Shown here: positions 61,063 through 64,000 of the stretch, in pieces | Position numbering within the stretch: position 1 is the stretch's first letter | How the letters are laid out: each line of letters begins with the position of its first letter | Origin: DATLRC01 sp035478435 | GTDB lineage: Bacteria; Patescibacteriota; Saccharimonadia; Saccharimonadales; UBA4665 | NCBI GenBank assembly: GCA_035478435.1 | Contig: DATIJT010000009.1 | Location: forward strand, 186,001 to 250,000 | Length of the DNA: 64,000 nt | Direction: 5' to 3' | Made by a program: the position numbers and the translations under genes | The notes under the pieces: generated by a model | Databases searched by the model: none | What the model saw: only the letters and a program-made list of their open reading frames with translations | What the model was told of the DNA's origin: nothing

Positions 61063-62214
61063 TCAATTACAGGCGGCTGGATTCGGTGTGTTTTCTGGTA
61101 AATTGGCCTGGTCATACACCCACTGTATTTCGTTACTTAGGGAGCCGCCGGTCGCTTCTAATGTAGCGTAGGCGTCAACGCTAGGGTCAGCCAACCGGTT
61201 GACCATATCTAAGGCCCCGCTGACCGCGTCTCCAGTGATAGGGGGAGCTACCGGACCCTTTTCTTCTGGATCACGTATATAGTCGGTTCCATATACAAGA
61301 TCGTCCATGCTAGGGACAGTCAAGGTACTGTTGAGTGTGGGTAGTGGCGATGTAAGGACAGTTGAGTTGGGTAAGGCTGGCACAAGCGTGCCAGGGTCAG
61401 GTATGGTTGGTAAAGGCGTGGTGGTAAGTAGCGGGTCAGTTAAGTAGGTTTGAGTACTGATGCTGGTACTACTGTCCGCTGGGATTAGTAGGTCGCAGGT
61501 GCCTCCCCCGCCCGGCGTCCAGCCATAGACTACTTGGATGCCCACGATATCATCGTTATTAGGCGTAGCTGGACAGTGTGAACTATCCGGACAGGTAGCA
61601 TAACTCATAACAGGGCCTTTGCACGTGTTATTACAGGGGTGGGCAAGCCCAAGAACATGGCCGAATTCGTGTACTGCAGTGTGGAGCAAATACTGGGCAT
61701 TGTCTTTGCTGTTGGGTATATCGATATTAAGGTGAATAAGTCCGGACCCTGCGTAACACCAATCTTTTCCGTCATTAGTACACGAAGCTATCCCACCGTA
61801 ACCATCGGCGCCGTCATGGTAGGCATAGACCTGGATATCAGTTTTCGCGGAACAAGACGTAGCAGTAAGTTTAACTGCGATTTTGGGATTATCATTCCAG
61901 ATGTTAGCGGCGGCCTTTACGCTGGCCATACGGTCAGCGGGCAGGGCTGAACCGTACGTATGTGAACCGTCGGAATTATAAGTTGTGTGGTCTCTCTGGG
62001 GAAAACAGTATGTCAAGGAGGTGACATTGTGCCAGCCCCATTTATAATTCATTATCAAGCAATGATAAGAATTCTGGGCTGGTTCACAGCCGCTGAGGGC
62101 GAAAACCGGCTGGACCGGCCCTAGAAGCATGATGATGCTGCCTATTAAGCTAAGTATAGCCGTGGCTAGCCAGCTTTTTGACCTAGTCTTTTTAATTATA
62201 GTTTTTAGGTTCAT
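61063..62214 (-). CDS. Secreted matrixin-like metalloprotease (copy C)
   Basis: 383 residues from ATG 62214 (MNLKTIIK) with AGGAG 10 nt upstream. Signal helix about 14-38, cleavage after VFA. Metzincin core HEFGHVLGLAHP and Met-turn PVMSYATC, preceded by the HxGADGYGG disulfide-rich loop (CTNDGKDWCYAG). Linker YLTDPLLTTTPLPTIPDPG, and C-terminal RLADPSVDAYATLEATGGSLSNEIQWVYD (cut into RLADPSVDAY, LSNEIQWVYD). Like B in length. Confidence 0.88.
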   Translation of the reverse strand: MNLKTIIKKTRSKSWLATAILSLIGSIIMLLGPVQPVFALSGCEPAQNSYHCLIMNYKWGWHNVTSLTYCFPQRDHTTYNSDGSHTYGSALPADRMASVKAAANIWNDNPKIAVKLTATSCSAKTDIQVYAYHDGADGYGGIASCTNDGKDWCYAGSGLIHLNIDIPNSKDNAQYLLHTAVHEFGHVLGLAHPCNNTCKGPVMSYATCPDSSHCPATPNNDDIVGIQVVYGWTPGGGGTCDLLIPADSSTSISTQTYLTDPLLTTTPLPTIPDPGTLVPALPNSTVLTSPLPTLNSTLTVPSMDDLVYGTDYIRDPEEKGPVAPPITGDAVSGALDMVNRLADPSVDAYATLEATGGSLSNEIQWVYDQANLPENTPNPAACN

Positions 62215-62245
62215 GGGTTGTACTCTCCTACCTAAAATTAATTAG

Positions 62246-62335
62246 GATTTAATATCTACCTGCTGTTTTTAGCTGTCTGTAAGATTTTTCACAATAAATT
62301 GTGGTTGTTGGTCAAAAAAATTATGGTGGAATTTA
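62246..62335 (-). promoter_or_regulatory. Shared matrixin promoter module (copy C)
   Basis: TTACAG (62077-type position 62277-62282 complement) - 18 bp - TAGATATTAAAT (62247-62258), 39 nt before the ATG; here the upstream box is TTGACCAACAACCACAA. Confidence 0.6.
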
Positions 62336-62418
62336 CTACAATGTGAGAACTATTTAGTGGGGCTATATTTCCTGATTGGCTTGTAGTATTTAGTTTACCC
62401 GAAAGTCTGTTGAGCATA

Positions 62419-62940
62419 TTACATTTTGAAATCAAACGGAATTCCGGGTTGGATCCTGTAGGTATAAAAGTTGCCAGCAGTGCTGGTACAAGACAAATAG
62501 GTCGTTGTATGTTCCGTGGCGTTGACTTTAGGTTGGCTAATATCGAGCTGGGTTTGGGCGGGAACTATTTTTGAACCAATAATTTTAAAGTGTTGGGTTG
62601 GCAAATCCGCTGGCGGTTCCAGGACACAGCTAAAACTAGCGTCGGGCTGTGGCGAATACTGTCCGTCGATTAATTTATTACCTAAAAACCTAAGCGGTAG
62701 CGGGTCGAGTAAGGTATCGTCTTTACCTATAGTCATTTCAATCGGTGTCGGGTTTGCCGCCTTATGCTTGGACTGGCCTACTAATACTCGCTCGATTACT
62801 GGCTCGATCATCCAACCTACCGCTAGAGCGAGGAAGCATGTCACAAAACCTACCTGCAAGCCTCTTCTATATTCAGAACCTCTCGGATGCTGGCGACGGG
62901 ATTTTGGAGATATGTCTAAAATGTCGGGTGTTGAAGCCAT
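62419..62940 (-). CDS. Membrane-anchored small protein (partner of protease C)
   Basis: 173 residues. N-terminal MASTPDILDISPKSRRQ resembles the partner starts, membrane helix about 29-48, then an outer domain with two Cys (SFSCVLEP, YLSCTST) and many beta strands. It is not clearly homologous to the two larger partner proteins, but takes the same slot before a matrixin gene, so it may be a functional replacement. No motif recognised. Confidence 0.65.
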   Translation of the reverse strand: MASTPDILDISPKSRRQHPRGSEYRRGLQVGFVTCFLALAVGWMIEPVIERVLVGQSKHKAANPTPIEMTIGKDDTLLDPLPLRFLGNKLIDGQYSPQPDASFSCVLEPPADLPTQHFKIIGSKIVPAQTQLDISQPKVNATEHTTTYLSCTSTAGNFYTYRIQPGIPFDFKM

Positions 62941-62984
62941 ATTTTATATGTTACAACAATTTATACGTATGTCAATGTCATATT

Positions 62985-63016
62985 GGGAGTGGCGCCCAAG
63001 TTGCCGCGCCACTCCC
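62985..63016 (-). terminator. GC-rich hairpin between protease D and the 62419 gene
   Basis: GGGAGTGGCG and CGCCACTCCC pair over 10 bp (62985-62994, 63007-63016) right after the protease D stop. No T tract, so it may be a Rho-independent terminator of weak type or an mRNA-end stabiliser. Confidence 0.55.
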
Positions 63017-63029
63017 TCCGCCCAAAGGG

Positions 63030-64000
63030 CTATAAGCACGTCTGAGGTAAATCAGAACTGGAAACCGGGACACCGGTGGTCATGAAGACCCAGTCCATTT
63101 CATTTCTAATGGCACCTCCGCTAGCGACCAGGGTTTCATAGGCGTCAACGCGGGGGTCGGCTAGGCGCTGGATGGTATCTAGGGCACCGTTTATGGCACT
63201 TCCCGTGTCCGCGGGTATGAGTGAGGGTGGCACGCTCACTGCCACGAAGTCCGGTCCACTATCTATCAGGTCTTCTACACTCGATACCAGTGTATTCGGA
63301 TCAGGTACGCTGGTAACATTAACCGTAGGCGCAATGAGGGTGGCTACAGGGTCAGATACAGTTGGTACCAGCGTGCCAGGGTCGGGTATAGTTAGGCTGT
63401 TCGGATCTGGTAGAGGTGTGGTAGCAATTACGGGGTCAGTGAGGTAGCTTTGGATGCCGGTGCTAGAACTTGTGCCGGTTGTGGTCAACAAATTGCATCC
63501 ACCGCCGCCATTGGGACTGGCTGGCCAACGGTAAACTTGCTGGATGCCGGCGATGTCGTCGTAGTTGGGGGCGTCAGAGCAATCATTCCATCCCGGGCAG
63601 GAGCCATAACTCATTACTGGGCCACCGCACTTATTATTGCAAGGTGAAGCCATAGGGTGCTGGAGGCCCAACACATGGCCAAACTCATGGATTGTGGCGT
63701 GGAGCCAAACTGTGGCAGTTGAGTCATTACTTGGTACGTCAATGTTAAATTCCATCTGCCCGGCATTGGCAGCGCAGTAGTCATTTTCAGGGCCGCTGTC
63801 ATAAGAGGCGCAAGCACCCGAACCCAATTCACCGCCCGCCTTATTGCCCAAGTGGACAGCGTAAATCCTGATGTCTGTTTTGGAAGTACAGGCAGTAGGG
63901 CTAAGTTTGACTTGGAGTCCAGGCGTCGTACTCCAAGTGTTAGCGCCGGCATTGACATGGTCTTGGTAAGTAGCCGGAAGCGGGTAACCTTGGTGGTTGC
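63030..64000 (-). CDS. Secreted matrixin-like metalloprotease (copy D), N-terminus beyond window
   Basis: The frame stays open from the stop at 63030 to the window edge. Translation at the edge (NHQGYPLPATYQDHVNAG...) aligns with the mature N-terminal part of copy A, so the signal peptide is outside. Metzincin core HEFGHVLGLQHP and Met-turn PVMSYGSC. An internal TTG at 63851 is not the start. C-terminus (RLADPRVDAYETLVASGG, RNEMDWVFMTTGVPVSSS, LPQTCL) is almost the same as in copy A, including high DNA identity, so A and D duplicated recently. Confidence 0.9.
   Translation of the reverse strand, partial: NHQGYPLPATYQDHVNAGANTWSTTPGLQVKLSPTACTSKTDIRIYAVHLGNKAGGELGSGACASYDSGPENDYCAANAGQMEFNIDVPSNDSTATVWLHATIHEFGHVLGLQHPMASPCNNKCGGPVMSYGSCPGWNDCSDAPNYDDIAGIQQVYRWPASPNGGGGCNLLTTTGTSSSTGIQSYLTDPVIATTPLPDPNSLTIPDPGTLVPTVSDPVATLIAPTVNVTSVPDPNTLVSSVEDLIDSGPDFVAVSVPPSLIPADTGSAINGALDTIQRLADPRVDAYETLVASGGAIRNEMDWVFMTTGVPVSSSDLPQTCL

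Noticed and set aside
62516..63085. Plus-strand 189-codon frame
   Set aside because: It crosses the antisense of two well supported minus-strand genes and the hairpin between them.
1..64000. UGA recoded as Gly (as in some CPR phyla)
   Set aside because: TGA acts as stop in many overlaps (for example rsmD and GNAT-like genes) and no conserved frame reads through a TGA.
1..64000. CRISPR array, prophage or IS element
   Set aside because: No spaced direct repeats with unique spacers and no transposase, integrase or phage gene in any frame I read.

Overview
The window looks like a piece of a Candidate Phyla Radiation (Patescibacteria) genome, most probably Saccharibacteria (TM7). This is inference from the short core proteins, the many short unrecognised genes, the str-type cluster, the GatCAB operon and the lack of any biosynthetic pathway gene; no 16S rRNA is present. 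GC is near 50 percent. UGA is read as stop (several genes end in TGA inside ATGA overlaps), so the recoded CPR lineages are excluded. Almost every gene lies on the minus strand; PBP, the M1 aminopeptidase, the TrmH-like methyltransferase and the CAP-domain protein are on plus.

1-16 kb: an RNA polymerase/str cluster read right to left: rpoB, rpoC, rpsL, a coupled 69-codon ORF, rpsG, three small unknown genes, fusA, two unknown genes. clpP follows upstream under a CIRCE-controlled promoter. 15.6-26.7 kb: small unknown genes, tig, a membrane protein, a GNAT-like protein, hisS, an alpha/beta hydrolase, tRNA-Leu(UAG), rsmD, a zinc-phospholipase-like protein, recG, a methyltransferase, tyrS. 26.8-40 kb: a class A PBP, radA, a membrane-anchored HExxH coiled-coil protein, clpC with a second CIRCE, nusA and an M1 aminopeptidase. 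39.6-40.2 kb is a 540-bp stretch rich in hairpins and without a convincing gene. 40-54 kb: yraN, rnhB, rplS, pilB, a TrmH-family methyltransferase, a CAP-domain surface protein, dnaE, a YtxH pair, and gatA-(membrane protein)-gatB-galU with gatC just upstream. 54-56 kb is uvrB.

56.3-64.0 kb is the most distinctive part: four paralogous secreted matrixin-like (metzincin, HExxHxxGxxH plus Met-turn) metalloproteases. Three of them are each preceded by a gene for a single-pass membrane protein, and two of those membrane proteins are homologous to each other. The three proteases with a visible upstream region share a promoter-like module with constant spacing (TTACAG-N18-TAGATATTAAAT) and a conserved upstream box. 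I infer a co-regulated protease/membrane-partner array acting at the cell surface, perhaps on a host or prey cell.

Other notable observations: the beta-prime subunit has lost the cysteines of both structural zinc sites; PilB has lost its tetracysteine zinc site; EF-G has NKIN instead of NKxD in its guanine-specificity motif; TyrRS has TVGN in place of HIGH; many genes have a sigma-70 -10 box 6-8 nt before the start codon, which predicts leaderless mRNAs; the -35 hexamer of clpP and clpC sits inside the CIRCE spacer; and there is a recurrent class of nested imperfect palindromes in intergenic DNA, one of them inside the M1 aminopeptidase reading frame.
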